Assembly: GCF_002234675.1 (NCBI RefSeq) | Contig: NC_019864.2 | Location: 17,642,082-17,706,081 of the forward strand | Reading direction: 5' to 3' | DNA from: Oryzias latipes | Taxonomy: Eukaryota; Chordata; Actinopteri; Beloniformes; Adrianichthyidae | Length of the DNA: 64,000 nt | Part shown: one piece after another, positions 1 through 11,500 of the stretch | How the letters are laid out: the number at the start of each line of letters is the position of its first letter | Numbering within the stretch: position 1 is the first letter of the stretch | Notes under the pieces: model-generated | What the model was told of the DNA's origin: nothing | Databases searched by the model: none | The model's input: only the letters and a program-made list of their open reading frames with translations | Program-made: the position numbers and the translations under genes

Positions 1-970
1 CTGCAATATGTGAAGGCCCTTATGACGGGACAAACTAACTATTGGAATCAAAAGCCCCTTCCTTGCTTCTTTAAACACAATCCTGTCATGTCAGCTTTCT
101 AGTCAAACACACCTAACCAGTTAATGAGCAGTATGCTCAGTATTCTCACAAGGGTCACTGGAAAACAAGATGACAGTGGCCTTTGAGGCCAGGAGTTGGT
201 CACCTGAGGGTTAAGCGCAAAAAGGTTTGATCATTCAAGCTTCACTGCTAGCAAATAGTTTATCAATAGGAATCTGTCTATATTTTGACTGACACAAGTG
301 GAATGATAAAGACTAGTATGACAAACTTATTTTGAATGAAACAAATGTTAATAAAAGATTAAACCCTGCTTGTAATGTATAGCACCATGTACTACTTTTA
401 TGAAGGTAACAGTCTAATGTGACTACCTGTTACCAAAGCAAGACAATCTTATGCCATAGTTCTTCTCTGCAAGGCTTTAGAAGTTTTTCTTTGGATCCGA
501 ACTACTTTTTTTTTTAAAGTTCTACAGTCAAACTGGCCCAGTTATTCTCTCGTCTATTAAGATGTCATGATCCCTTTACTTTGGAAGTAGTCAAATTTGA
601 AGGGAAGGGCAAATAACCTCTAAGATGTGTAAATCCTCCTCCTCCTCCTTTTCTTCACTAAGTTCCAAAGATCTCAGCATTCATGTCCAGCTCCAGAGCC
701 ACCATCACAATCTAGACTCCAGAGAACTAGCTGTTCTTCACTGCATTCACACTATGGGGTTATTCGAGAACAAAAGCATCTTTCGTGTCTCCTTATTAAC
801 ATTCTAACTGGCAAAGACAGTCAAGTCTGGCAGGGAAACAAACCAATACCCCTGAAGGCTGATAAAGGTGGATCCCCAAATGGTTCAAACAAACTGAGAT
901 TAGGCTGTCACGCATCACCTAGGACCTTTTACAAACATGCCACAAGTTTATGTTGCATGCAGCAACCAAC
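1..970. other. scaper intron sequence, no exon seen
   Basis: I see no convincing coding exon on either strand here. A short plus-strand ORF at 625-807 opens with a serine run from a CTCCTC simple repeat and has no recognisable relatives. By position this is the next scaper intron, read right to left. Confidence 0.55.
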
Positions 971-3900
971 CTTCCTCCTCTTTGCTCTCAAGAGGCACAC
1001 TCCAGGCGATGAGGTTTCGAGCAGCACGGCCCTCTTCAGCGACTATCCTGCGAACTTTGTCGTGGCTGTTGGAGCGCTGAAACGAGGCCTGCAAAACAGA
1101 AGGAAGGAAGATCTCACAGCATTTTTCCAGCATGGGAATTGTCTTGATGATTTATCAAGCAAATATATGATACGGTGCCATTCAAGTAAAAGGCGCCTTG
1201 CCATTAAATGCAGTATTGCTCAAGTATAACAAGCGTTTTATGACATCTTTGCAGCCAGGGTTTGATACTACCAAATTGAACACCTTCACTAAAGTCGATT
1301 ATGTAAGTTTGCTTCCTCCCGCTCCCTTTAAAGCAACTGAATTAATGAAACCCTAATTAAGAAACTTAACATTTAAAAACTTAATATTTAACGGATTCAA
1401 TATGTATTTATAAGGGCAAATATGTCTGTTTATGACAAAGAGTAATCAAATGTCATCATTTACTTGCGCTTGTGTGTATTTGTGCGTATGGATTTATCTT
1501 CTTTTACTTTTTGATTTCTTTTATTTTCCAATCCACACATGACTAATTATCCATACAAGTTTTGATGTGTACAAAAATATATTTCTTTTGTTTGTCTCCA
1601 TTTTATTTTTGTTTTGATTGCTTGAAATAAAACAATTTCATTTTCAATATTATTAGAAAAAAAGGGGAACATTGTGTATTAATATTTTATCCAAAGAATT
1701 CAAATGGGCAAGACTTTCAATAACCCACAAAAGTCTGGTAAATCTGTTTTTTTGCATTAAAGACCCATTCGTTGTCTTTTGATCCATTTTAAAAGCGTTC
1801 ACAGTGGTCTTTTAATTATGATTATGACGTTTTTAGCCAGCTGCAGAGCAGGAGTTCATTAGAAATTCATATCTTAGTTGTGAATAACATATATCATAGT
1901 TCATATCTTAGATTGGGGGAGAGCAGAGCAGAGGAGGGAGCTTGTGGCCCGCCTACTGTATTTTTTACATCACAAATGTGTTCTTTTTCAACATTTTTTC
2001 TTCTGATTAACAAGAATTTAAAATAAAGAAAAATAGTCAGAAAAGCTATTTTGAACTTATTTTTTTGGGTACATGTCTTCCATCATAAAAAAAAGCCACA
2101 AGAACATGTTAAAAACACCCAAAAATATTTTTAAGAAAATTAGGATTATGAATATGTTGACTCAGATTTTGAGTGACTACTAAGTTGTTCATATAATGAC
2201 TACATTTGGTCCAAAGATTCTAACTTAAAAGCACAAAAATCCTCATTTGTAGTTGTGGACCAGGACCACTGTGGTACACAGCATTGTAAGTGGATGGGAG
2301 AGGTTTTTCTGGCACAGACCGTGACAAGAAACAGCTCGAGGCACACAGTCTGAACGGAGTCAGTGCAGAAAATGCATCATGGTTGACCTGCACATTGGAT
2401 ATGCATCAGTAAGCTGGGATGTCACCCCGGGTGGGGAAACATACTGTAAACCAAAACAAATAATGTCAGACTGCTCGCTCTTTGTATGCATCTGCAGCAC
2501 ATCAAGATGAACTTCTAAAAGTAGCTCTCCTCCACCTTCCCTTTACTCAAGCAGATTTTTATTTGAAAAAGAAAAAAAATCTACTTCTACTTACGGTTGT
2601 AGTTCTAATGCTCTGCATTTGTTTTATTACTTTTTGTACCACTTGTTCTAGAAAAAAAAAAGATTTTCAGCACATTATCAGTATCAAAAGATAAATGCAT
2701 GAAAAGAAAAATTCATTTTGGGCATCAGCCGGTGTAAAACATCTCTACCAAAAAGTCTTGCTAACATTTTTCAGCTTTGACCAGACAACCACGATAAAAA
2801 TACCAGGAAACAAAGTTATCGGTCACAACACGTTTAACATTTCAGACACACAAGCCGTGGACTGTGTTCAAATGCATAATTTTCTTTAAAATAAAAAAGA
2901 TTATTTGCTGCATATTATTAAAGAAATGGAAGGTTTAAATATCTGATGTAAGTTTTGACCAATGTTTGTTTGAAAGTATCAGATTCCCATTTAATTCTAC
3001 AGATCAGTGAAAGCCTTGTTGTTGCCAAAAAGACTAAATAAGAGGATGTTCTGTTTTTTTCAGTGTCAATATCTGTTAATACCAGAATTTGTCTTTTTAC
3101 ATCTTTTGTTAGCAGAATCTTGAAGTTTTAGGGTGTAAATAGTTGTCTTGCCAGTAAGAGTGGCTCTTACTTGAGTAAATATTAGGATTGTAGCGTTCGA
3201 TATTCCTCCCTCTACCGGATGTAGAGGGAATCCTCTTCATCCGACCTTGACTGGAAACAGCCAGGTCAGATGCAGGAGGTCTTGAAACTGGTTGCTATTT
3301 TTTTTTTTTTTTTTAAATACCAGTTTACACCATTCTTCCATTAAACTGTAAATTCAATGAGCATGATCTCCGTAGCCTCTTCAGACCATAACACCACCTT
3401 CCACTTCAGTTTTATCTGGACTTCTTGAAGGAACTTTATCTTCCTCCCAACCTCATTTCCCATGAGCAGCCTTTGTCTTTTTTTGCCACTGTTCCTATTT
3501 CCCCACAGAACCTGCACTGTAGCTCCTCTCAAGCTCCACTTGCACAAATGTGCCAGGATGATGTGGAAGCCTCCAGTCACCGAAGGTCTGCTCAGGTATT
3601 TACCCTCAAAAGGAAGGGTCTCATTTGGTCTTGCTCCCTGAGAATGCTTTTCAATTCCTCTTCCAAGTTTTGTTCTTCCTGTTAAATGCTGACTCCTCTG
3701 TGTCCTACCATCACCCTTTAATGGAGGTGAGGTGTTCAGAAGCCTCGACCTTTTATGATCTCCTACCAGGCAGAATTAGCGTCCCACTTGCATCCTGATC
3801 TTGTGACAATCCCTGCATGTCTGACTTGCTCATTCTCAAAGCATCTGCAAGTAATTAAGACCCATTCGGAGCTTTAAACTTCTCCAGAAGACACGGCAAA

Positions 3901-6900
3901 GAAAGTTGGATTGGCCCGATCCCAATAAAGATCCACTCCAAGAAGGCCACCTTCACTGGTGTTTATTGATCTTCCTCTTTCCTTTAAATCTCATTATAGG
4001 ACTTTCATAGGCAGTTAACAGCCATATGAGTCTTGGGAAGACCCCCTTTGGGTGGTGTCGTGCTTTAAACCTTCCAAAGTAACATCAGTAGTTTATATGC
4101 TATTTTGGCAGCTAAGTTATGCAAAAAAAAAAGAAGAAAAAAAAAGAAAGAAAAAATATCAGCAAACACATTTTTCACAGGATATCAGTCAATTTAATCT
4201 ATGGTTTTATTGTGTTAATACTGTAACAAAAGTAATTTACAATCTAATATTTTATTAAGTCAAATGAACAGAAAAGGTCAGTAGGCATTTTATTTGTTGA
4301 TAGCAAATGAGTCATGGAATGAGCAGATCCTTGGCTGCCTTTCACCAGCGCTACCACTGAAATGAGAAATCTACAGAGTAATTATTATTTCATGTCAAAA
4401 TAAATAATTTAACAAGCACAAAATAAGTATGATTTTATGAAAAAAAAATCCCATCTATAACTCCAAGGCATGTGTAATGTGCTTATTGGGAGTTATGCGG
4501 GCAAAAAAACAGCATGTGTGTATTTGACTGATAATTTTAATGTCCCTAAGGGAGACACTCAGCTGACCTACTTTTGGTGAGCAAAATTCTTTACATGTCA
4601 AGTGGCATTGCTTGGCCTTTACTCTGGCAATTGGAGAAATAAAAGCTTACAAAGAGATAAAAGAAATCTAAACAAAAGCCCTTTAAAATGGACAGCAATG
4701 CACCTTTAAAAAGATTGAATGGTTATGTTGGTTTTCCTGGGCTGGGTTAACAACGAAAGACACAGCTTTCATAATATTTACAACTGGAAATGAAAAGTGC
4801 AGCAGCCAGTTCTGAAAAGAACAGGTTTACAGCAACATTGTAGATGCACTTAATCAGATGCCAAGAAGTCATCTCCTGGTCTGCATCGAAAAGGAACAAA
4901 GTGGAGCTTCAGCTTTCATTTTTAGCCTGGAAGTTCTTCCTCATGCAAGACAGAGCCCATTTATTCTATAGAGCCACATGCAAGGGGAAAGTATCGAGTT
5001 TCCCTTTTAGAAGGCTCTACAAACAGGCATCTCTTGCAAACCTCTTTAGGAAAGAAATGAAAAAAAAACTCACATTGGAGAATACGTACAGAATAGAAGT
5101 AGAGTCTGTAAGGAGGTTCCTCGTCTTTATCCGCGCCTGACATATTTAGCCCACTTCTTGCAACCTGTTTACCCTAACCAGGACTGCCATTTGTCCAAGG
5201 TGACATCGTCGTCTGACAGCAGGACCAAAATAACCCTCTACTGTGTAGTCCTCAGTGCTATAGCAACTTGCCCAGCTGTGTCAACTCCTCTTTCAAGAGA
5301 GACTGACAGAGGCGAGCGCTCAAAGGCCTGTCAAGTACTCTCGTTCATTTTGGCTATGCCGTCCAGAGCTTTGTAATCTAGTCTGAGCCCCCTGCACTCA
5401 GCTGAGTAAGCATCCACTTCTTGGGCCTAACTTAACGCCTGACACTCTCTCCAGCTTGCCGCTGCATGGAGCTTCCTACGTTTGCTTCTGCTCCTCTCCT
5501 CATCTCCCTCCGCTCTGCACCAGAGCCCCCACACTATCTGCTTCTCATCTCTTGCTCTCCCCTTCAACCACAACACTGCCCAGTCGTGTGTGCACAGCCG
5601 GTCTGCTGCTGTGGCCCTGCTGAATGGTGAGAGAGAGGCAGTAAAGCTGCAAGCTGGCATAAAAAAACAGTATGTACTATAAGTGATGAGTCAACTGCTA
5701 CATGATGCATCATCATAATGAGGTGCAGACATAAATAAAGGTTGTTTTGAAAGTCTCACTCCAATCATAATTTGAGCTGTTTTAAAAGTGGTGCCAGTAG
5801 TCTTTTATTTTATGATTGTGCCGTTTTTAGGCAAACATCAAAAAGCCTGTGTTCATTTTTAGGACATAGGTTCAGCAGAGCGGCAGGAGTTCAATAGAGA
5901 TTCGCCTTAGAGTTGTATTGGCACGGAGAAAGCCTGTCCTCATTTCCCATCATACCTGTTTTTACACTCTCTCCCACTATACAGCCCCTCACAACCCCAA
6001 CTTAACATTACCGGTATGACAAAAATGTTTAGCAATATTTTACAGTTTTGAGCCAGAGTCCACCTTAGACAAAGACAAAGGAAACAAAGATGTACATGGC
6101 TTTGTCTGCAGTTGTAGTTTTTACGCAACAACTACGAGCTTTTTCAAACTGTAGTTGTGTTGTTTTTTTTTGTCAGCTCCCGATTCACCACGATCTGAAT
6201 AAAGAAATACTCAAACCCAGTTTCACTCTTAATTCTCTTTATTCATATTCTCCATCATGAGGAAAAATGCTACAAGAACATGTTTAATAACACTAAAGAC
6301 ACAATTTGTATTGGAGTGAGTCTTTAAAGCGATAACCCTTCTTGTTATTCCTAAATAATTGTTCAAAAATGTACTTTCATATTTTAGTTCTTGATGTTTA
6401 GATCTTGGCAATTTTGATTTCATTACACACAATGGAAGTGATGTTCGTGCAATTTTCTTACATATTGAGATAAGTAGAGACATGTACTGTGTTTATGCAT
6501 TAGAATAAAGAAAACGTTGTTATTCTATAAAATAAAATTAAAAAAAACTAATAGGAACAAGATAATACTATTATAACATGGGTTTGTTTATTACCATTTC
6601 TAATAATGACACTTTAGGATTAATATTGATCAAATAATTGATTGCCATTAATTCCATATATGAAAACATATAGTTTAAAGAGCTAGCAGTGACAGAAAAC
6701 GGAAAAGAAATTTCAAATGACCATCATCATGTGGTGAAGCTAGCTTCACCTATACCCCAAAGCGCCTCTGTGTTTATCACTTAAGCATTCATTAGCAAGT
6801 CTGTTAAGTTTTACACATACCTTCAAAGATGTTATAGAGCCATTCTTACTCTTGCCTCCTCCGTGCGATGAGCCAGAGCTGTTGCTACCAGACCTTTCCC

Positions 6901-6988
6901 TCCCGTCTGCACCTTGGCTGATTCTCGGCCCAAGGCGATGCTGACCGGCGCCACGGCGTCGACCATCGTGGCGGCTGTCTTTGGACAT
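971..6988 (-). CDS. scaper: scaper, first two coding exons (partial; gene continues left of the window)
   Basis: S-phase cyclin A-associated protein in the ER, an ER-linked cyclin A/CDK2 partner also tied to cilia and retinal disease. Coding exons: 6988-6821 (56 codons, start ATG at 6988) and 1088-971 (118 nt). The second exon encodes ASFQRSNSHDKVRRIVAEEG followed by a stretch ending in WSVPLESKEEEG. This matches the N-terminus of vertebrate SCAPER as I remember it, where human reads MMASFQRSNSHDKV. Phase is continuous: AAG|gtatgt at the end of exon 1, ttttgcag|GCC at the start of exon 2, and GAAG|gttggt at its end. The first exon encodes a Gly/Ser/Arg-rich leader (MSKDSRHDGRRRGAGQHRLG...) that human SCAPER, as recalled, lacks; it could be a fish or isoform-specific extension. 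The 5.7 kb intron between them (1089-6820) carries only repeats. The family is about 1400 residues, so most of the gene lies outside. Identity is sure for exon 2; exon 1 assignment rests on phase and strand. Confidence 0.87.
1760..2190. repeat. diverged copy 1 of a dispersed ~570-bp repeat
   Basis: Resembles 5751-6324 in the same order. Shared blocks include AGACCCATTC-type left end, a TTTTAAAAG block, 'gcaggagttca' with 'agagattc/agaaattc', and a right block with 'tccatcat' then 'caagaacatgtt'. It lies in scaper intron 1 and has internal deletions relative to the 5.75 kb copy. Confidence 0.5.
3201..3272. repeat. two adjacent short inverted repeats
   Basis: TCCCTCTAC and GTAGAGGGA form a perfect 9-bp stem around a five-base loop near 3207-3229. 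Immediately after, TGACTGG and CCAGGTCA form a second stem with one bulge near 3248-3268. Function unknown; could be part of an old mobile element. Confidence 0.4.
3330..3600 (-). mobile_element. Tc1/mariner-like transposase remnant
   Basis: A minus-strand reading frame at 3580-3341 contains KWKVVLWSEEATEIMLIEF, which resembles the Tc1 transposase catalytic block (typically W..VLWSDE.K..LFG), preceded by a basic KKRQRLLMGN stretch placed as in Tc1 proteins. The key LWSDE reads LWSEE. The rest of the transposase is not recognisable and no terminal repeats were identified. It sits in scaper intron 1. The call rests on one motif block, so it is tentative. Confidence 0.4.
5751..6324. repeat. copy 2 of a dispersed repeat, short terminal inverted repeats
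   Basis: Left end AAGTCTCACTCCAATCATAA and right end TTGGAGTGAGTCTTT are imperfect inverted repeats of about 15 bp, suggesting a non-autonomous DNA transposon. About 400 bp of its right part aligns with 45590-46035 ('tacagcccctcacacccc', 'caacaactac.agctttttcaaa', 'cctgattcac', 'tccatcatgag'). No coding capacity seen. The superfamily could not be settled because flanking target duplications are not clear. Confidence 0.6.
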
Positions 6989-8534
6989 TAGCCTGCTTTA
7001 CAATCTCCGCTTACTTACACTGAAATAAAAACCTATTAACAAATTTGTATTTGTGTTAGCAATAATGGAAAAAACATGTCAGATAAATCCATGACAGTGC
7101 GCACAAGAGCAGGAAGTTCGTTAAGTTTACAGTTGTAATTGACGTTTGGATTATCCAATTAGAAAATAGAAATGCCCCAATGGCAATAGAGACAGCCAAT
7201 CACAGGCGGTACAATTCAGGTCAAAGGGTGGAACAGATTTCGTTCTGAAGGGGGGCGGGTTTACATATTGTCTACCATGGCAACCACAAAGATCAGGCGG
7301 GACATTTAAGAAGGTTGGTTGCGCTGACACAGCTCAGAGAAAGGAATACAACGAAAGAACACAAATATCTTCAAAATAAAAGCTTTTTTGTCATCTGTTA
7401 TACATTTTATTTTATTTTATGTGTGTGTGCGTGTGTGTATGTGGAATATACCACAGAACAGGTGGACAACTGAACACATTTCTAATTTTTTACTGTTACA
7501 CCGATGTCACCATGGGTTCTAACAAGTTGAAATAACATTTTCTTCTTGTTATCTCAGATTTTTTTTACCTTTTTTTATGAGGGATTAAAACTGCAGAAGA
7601 TGAAGTTGTGAAGGAGGAATAGTTTGGTTTTTTGGATCAGACAGGGAAATTTCAGACTCTTACCCTTGTAATTGTAGTCACGGGTAAACATAAAAAAAAA
7701 GCATTGAAAATGTAGAATATTATCTTGTAGTATTTGTTGTATTTTATGACTGCTTTTACAATACTTTTCAAAAACCCCAATGATGTTATGATAGAACATA
7801 AGTGTGGTGCTTTTGTGTACTGGAGAATCAAAAACTAAGCAATGCTGTGAAAGCATTCTTCACCTCTTTTTTTCCATCTCCAATGCAAAAATATAGATTT
7901 TATCCTCCTCACCTCTTTATTTTTAGATGTTATATCTTTGGAAGAGGGTTGGTGAGCCCTGTGACCTGCCTGGTTCATCACTGAGCTCAGTAAATTGCTC
8001 ATAATATGCAATGTTCTCACATCACTACATTTTCAGATAGTCTCTCCAAAACACTTTCTATTTTTAAACATAAATTTAATACCACGTTCTTTTAATTTGC
8101 AGCTATAAGTGAAATAAACGTTTTAGTTCTGTGACAAAAAAATAAAACAAAAACTTTTATTTTGACATGTATGACCGGAAACACTTTCGAAACAAAGGTG
8201 AATGACATCAGAATGAAGTGTAGTGCGGAAAACTTTCCATGGTAAACACACGCATTTTGGAAATACAGTTGTTTGGGGGTTTTTACTTGTTACACCATTG
8301 GCTTGTTTGCTTTGCCTTACATTTTTAAGATAAAAAAGAAGTAATAAGTTAGTTTTTTGTTTTTACGCGTTACTCCTTTTGCTGCCATTGCTTTAATAAT
8401 ATTTCCCCAGGTGGCCACCAGATAGCATAGTTGCATTGGCTTTATCTTCATGTTTCCTGTCTTTGTGTTTCAGGAACATGTAAAAACCTTTTAGCATTAA
8501 TTTAAAACACTGTCTGTTTATTCGTGTGTTTTAG
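6989..8534. promoter_or_regulatory. scaper/rcn2 divergent intergenic region
   Basis: Separates two head-to-head genes by 1.5 kb. The scaper-proximal part (7090-7320) holds promoter-like signals: aggaagt (ETS-like), cagccaatcacag (CCAAT box), ggggggcggg (GC box) and an X-box. The middle contains a GT-rich run at about 7420-7442. A 'gtgttttag' just before the rcn2 ATG could be a splice acceptor of a 5' UTR intron. No TATA box assigned. Confidence 0.45.
7270..7284. promoter_or_regulatory. RFX X-box-like site upstream of scaper
   Basis: GTCTACCATGGCAAC; on the minus strand GTTGCCATGGTAGAC, close to the palindromic RFX consensus GTTGCCATGGYAAC. It lies about 280 bp upstream of the scaper start codon. 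RFX sites mark ciliary gene promoters, in keeping with the cilia link reported for SCAPER. Binding is inferred from sequence only. Confidence 0.45.
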
Positions 8535-11500
8535 ATGAAACGGGTTGCAGTGTTTGTATGGCTCGTAGTTCAGTTTGGGTTTGGATTTAGTTCCCACAAA
8601 CATCTCCAAGATCATTTCAATGGAGATCAGCACAACCCTGACCATGACATGGCTGTACTACTGGGAGATGAGGTTTACTTTTTATTTTGTAATGATTTAT
8701 TGCTCCCTTAAACCTTTTGAGTCATTTGTTGTTGTTGTTGTTTTGTTTTCTAGACCACAGAAGAAATAAAAAAACTCACTCCAGAAGAGCAGAGGGAGAA
8801 ACTGCTGGAAATTGTGAAGAAAATTGACACAAATGGGGACAACCTTCTGGGTGCAGGTATGTCTTTTTATTGATTTAGGTCATAAAGTTAATAAAATAAA
8901 CCAGCTGGTCGTGCATAGTGTTCTCGACATGCTGTGTGCTTTATTAACAGAGGAAATCACGCTGTGGATTCAGCATGTTTACAGAAAATACGCTCTGGAG
9001 GATGCAGAGGAGCGCTTTCCTGAGTTTGACCTAAACAAAGATGGAGTTTTAACATGGGAAGAATACAACACTGTTGCTCATGACCAGCTGTTTACTTTTG
9101 ATGAAAGCACTGTTCTGGAAGACCCAGAACAAGATTCGCTTAGACAGGTACAACTTAAAATGTTTAAACATCCTGTTAAGTTTGTTATTGGAAGAAAAAA
9201 CAACTTTTTCTTGTTTCGTTAAGAAGTTGTTGTTTTTTTTTTGTTTTTTTTTTTGATTAAGAGGTGTTACTCAATGAAAATTGCACAAAAATGTTTACAT
9301 GTATCCAGATGGATCTCTCCACAAAGTTTTATTCATTTTTCTTTTCTTTTTTTTTAGCTTCACTTGAAAGAAAAAAAGCGTTTTGATTTTGCAGACATAG
9401 ATGACACACCTGGTCTAAGTGTATCAGAGTTCCTGGCCTTTACTCATCCCTCTGAAGTGGATCGCATGGCTGTGAGATGCACCTCCTGCAAAACTAAACT
9501 TAATTTTGCATATGTCTTATCTATTGCAATAGCCAGCTTTAAATAAGCGTCCTTCTATTTCTTCAGGATTTCACTATCCAAGATGTATTGACTGAATACG
9601 ATACAGATAAGGATGGTTTCATCTCACTGAGTGAATTTATTGGAGATGTGCGTGGTGAAGGTAAAATATCCAACTTTGAAACCTTCACGTTTGACTGTTC
9701 TCAACTTTCTAATTTACGCCTTTTTTTGATCATCAGATAATTCTCCTTCAAAGTGGGAAATTGAAGAAACGGTGAGATTTAAAGAACTATATGATCAAGA
9801 CAAAGATGGCAATTTAAATCGAGACGAACAGCTGCGTTGGATTGCACCCAATAGCTACGGTTCGGCAAGAGAGGAGGTAAGCCTCCATCAGCCTCACATA
9901 TGAATTATATGTTAAATTATATCTTAAACAGAACACACGAGTAAACCTTTATATTGCCTGATCTTAAAAGTCTAATATCTAACAATATTCTGAATGAAGA
10001 AAGTTGAAAACCAAGTCTCTCACACCTGCATGCTAACTTTCTCGAGCACTTATGTGATTTCCGAAGTGATCAGTCAGTAAAACTATCAGCCAAAGGTTTT
10101 AGAACTCTTCCATGATTCCAGTTTAGTTTGTTTGGATGATAGAAACAGCTGCAGAATGAACTCGTAGAGCAAAATGCGTTCCTAAATTTTCATTTAGGCA
10201 AATATTCGCATGTACCAACCAAGCACAAAAACTGATGGTAATTCCTGTTGCACATTGCTGCATCGCCTGCACGTATTTTAAGTGTTGGTCGTACGTATTA
10301 ACCGTAATCCTAACCGTAACTTTTCGACCAAGAAGACAGTTCAGCACTGGCCGCTCGTATAGAAAATTATGTGTGAATAGTGACTGTCTTTCATTCAAGT
10401 TGCTGTTTTATACAGACATAAAAGCTGAACATAGTTGGGAAGCTTATAGAAGTACATCGCAGGTCTCTTAGAAGCTCCCATAAATGTTTGGTTCTTACAC
10501 TGCTTTGCTTTCACTCGTCTGTCCAGTTCATCCTCAAATCTGGAGACTGTGCTGACCAGTGACGTGCGGTGAGGTTAATGGCTGGTGAGGCACTGACGTC
10601 ATCACTCAGATTTACAAACATATGAACCATGAGTATAAATAACTGAGTAACTTATTCACCATTTAATTGACAACAGTTAACGTTTTGTTTAAAATATCAT
10701 TTCAACATGTTTTTTTTTCATATACAAACTGCAGCATAGAAAAAAGCACAAACGTTATTATCGTCTTACCTTTACTTGTAAATAAAGTCCATACGCCGCT
10801 CCTTCTGAAGAAAATGACTTGCCGCTTGCTATCACTTCTTCTAGTATTATATTCAGGCTGTTCATAATCTTAGGGCTCACCGGCGCCCCCTAACATGAGG
10901 CACGAGAAAGTCTGGCCTCACCCAGCGGCTTTTTTGCCGGCGTTTAGCGCTCAGCACAAGAAACACGTCCCTCACATACAGTTATTTATAAAAACAAACA
11001 CTGTACATCATATACATCTGCTAAATTATGTAAACTCAGCTCATATAGTACAGGTGATTGAACCGACACACAGAGAGACAGCAGTACTGTCTGACTGCAT
11101 AGGTATTGCGCAATCCAAGGTGAGGCTCAGCGGGCTGGTGCCTCATCGCACGTCATTTCTTATTATCTGAATGGCAAATGCGGAAATTCAGCGATTTTGA
11201 AAAGAAAAAACACCCAAAAATGGTACATTTAAATGGAAAATGACTGCAAAGCACAAATTACTGATTAAATATAATAATTGAATTTATTTTTTCTCTTTTC
11301 TTCCCATAATGACAGGTGAGGCACAGCCTCACCTGCCTCTCCTGACTGCACGTCACTGGTGCTGACCAATCCACCTTTTGTTCCTTTATCATTGACTAGC
11401 TCTGAAATAGCGTGGGTTTTGGGTCATTATCTTGTGCCCTCTGGTATGAGCGGCTAGGCTCGTGTGTTCCAGTACTTTCACGCAGACAGAGAAGGCTATA

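Noticed and set aside
3425-3685. Plus-strand 86-residue ORF
   Set aside because: It is the reverse of the Tc1-like remnant and has no protein features of its own.
5427-5682. Overlapping ORFs on both strands
   Set aside because: Low-complexity composition, no splice or family evidence, and inside scaper intron 1.
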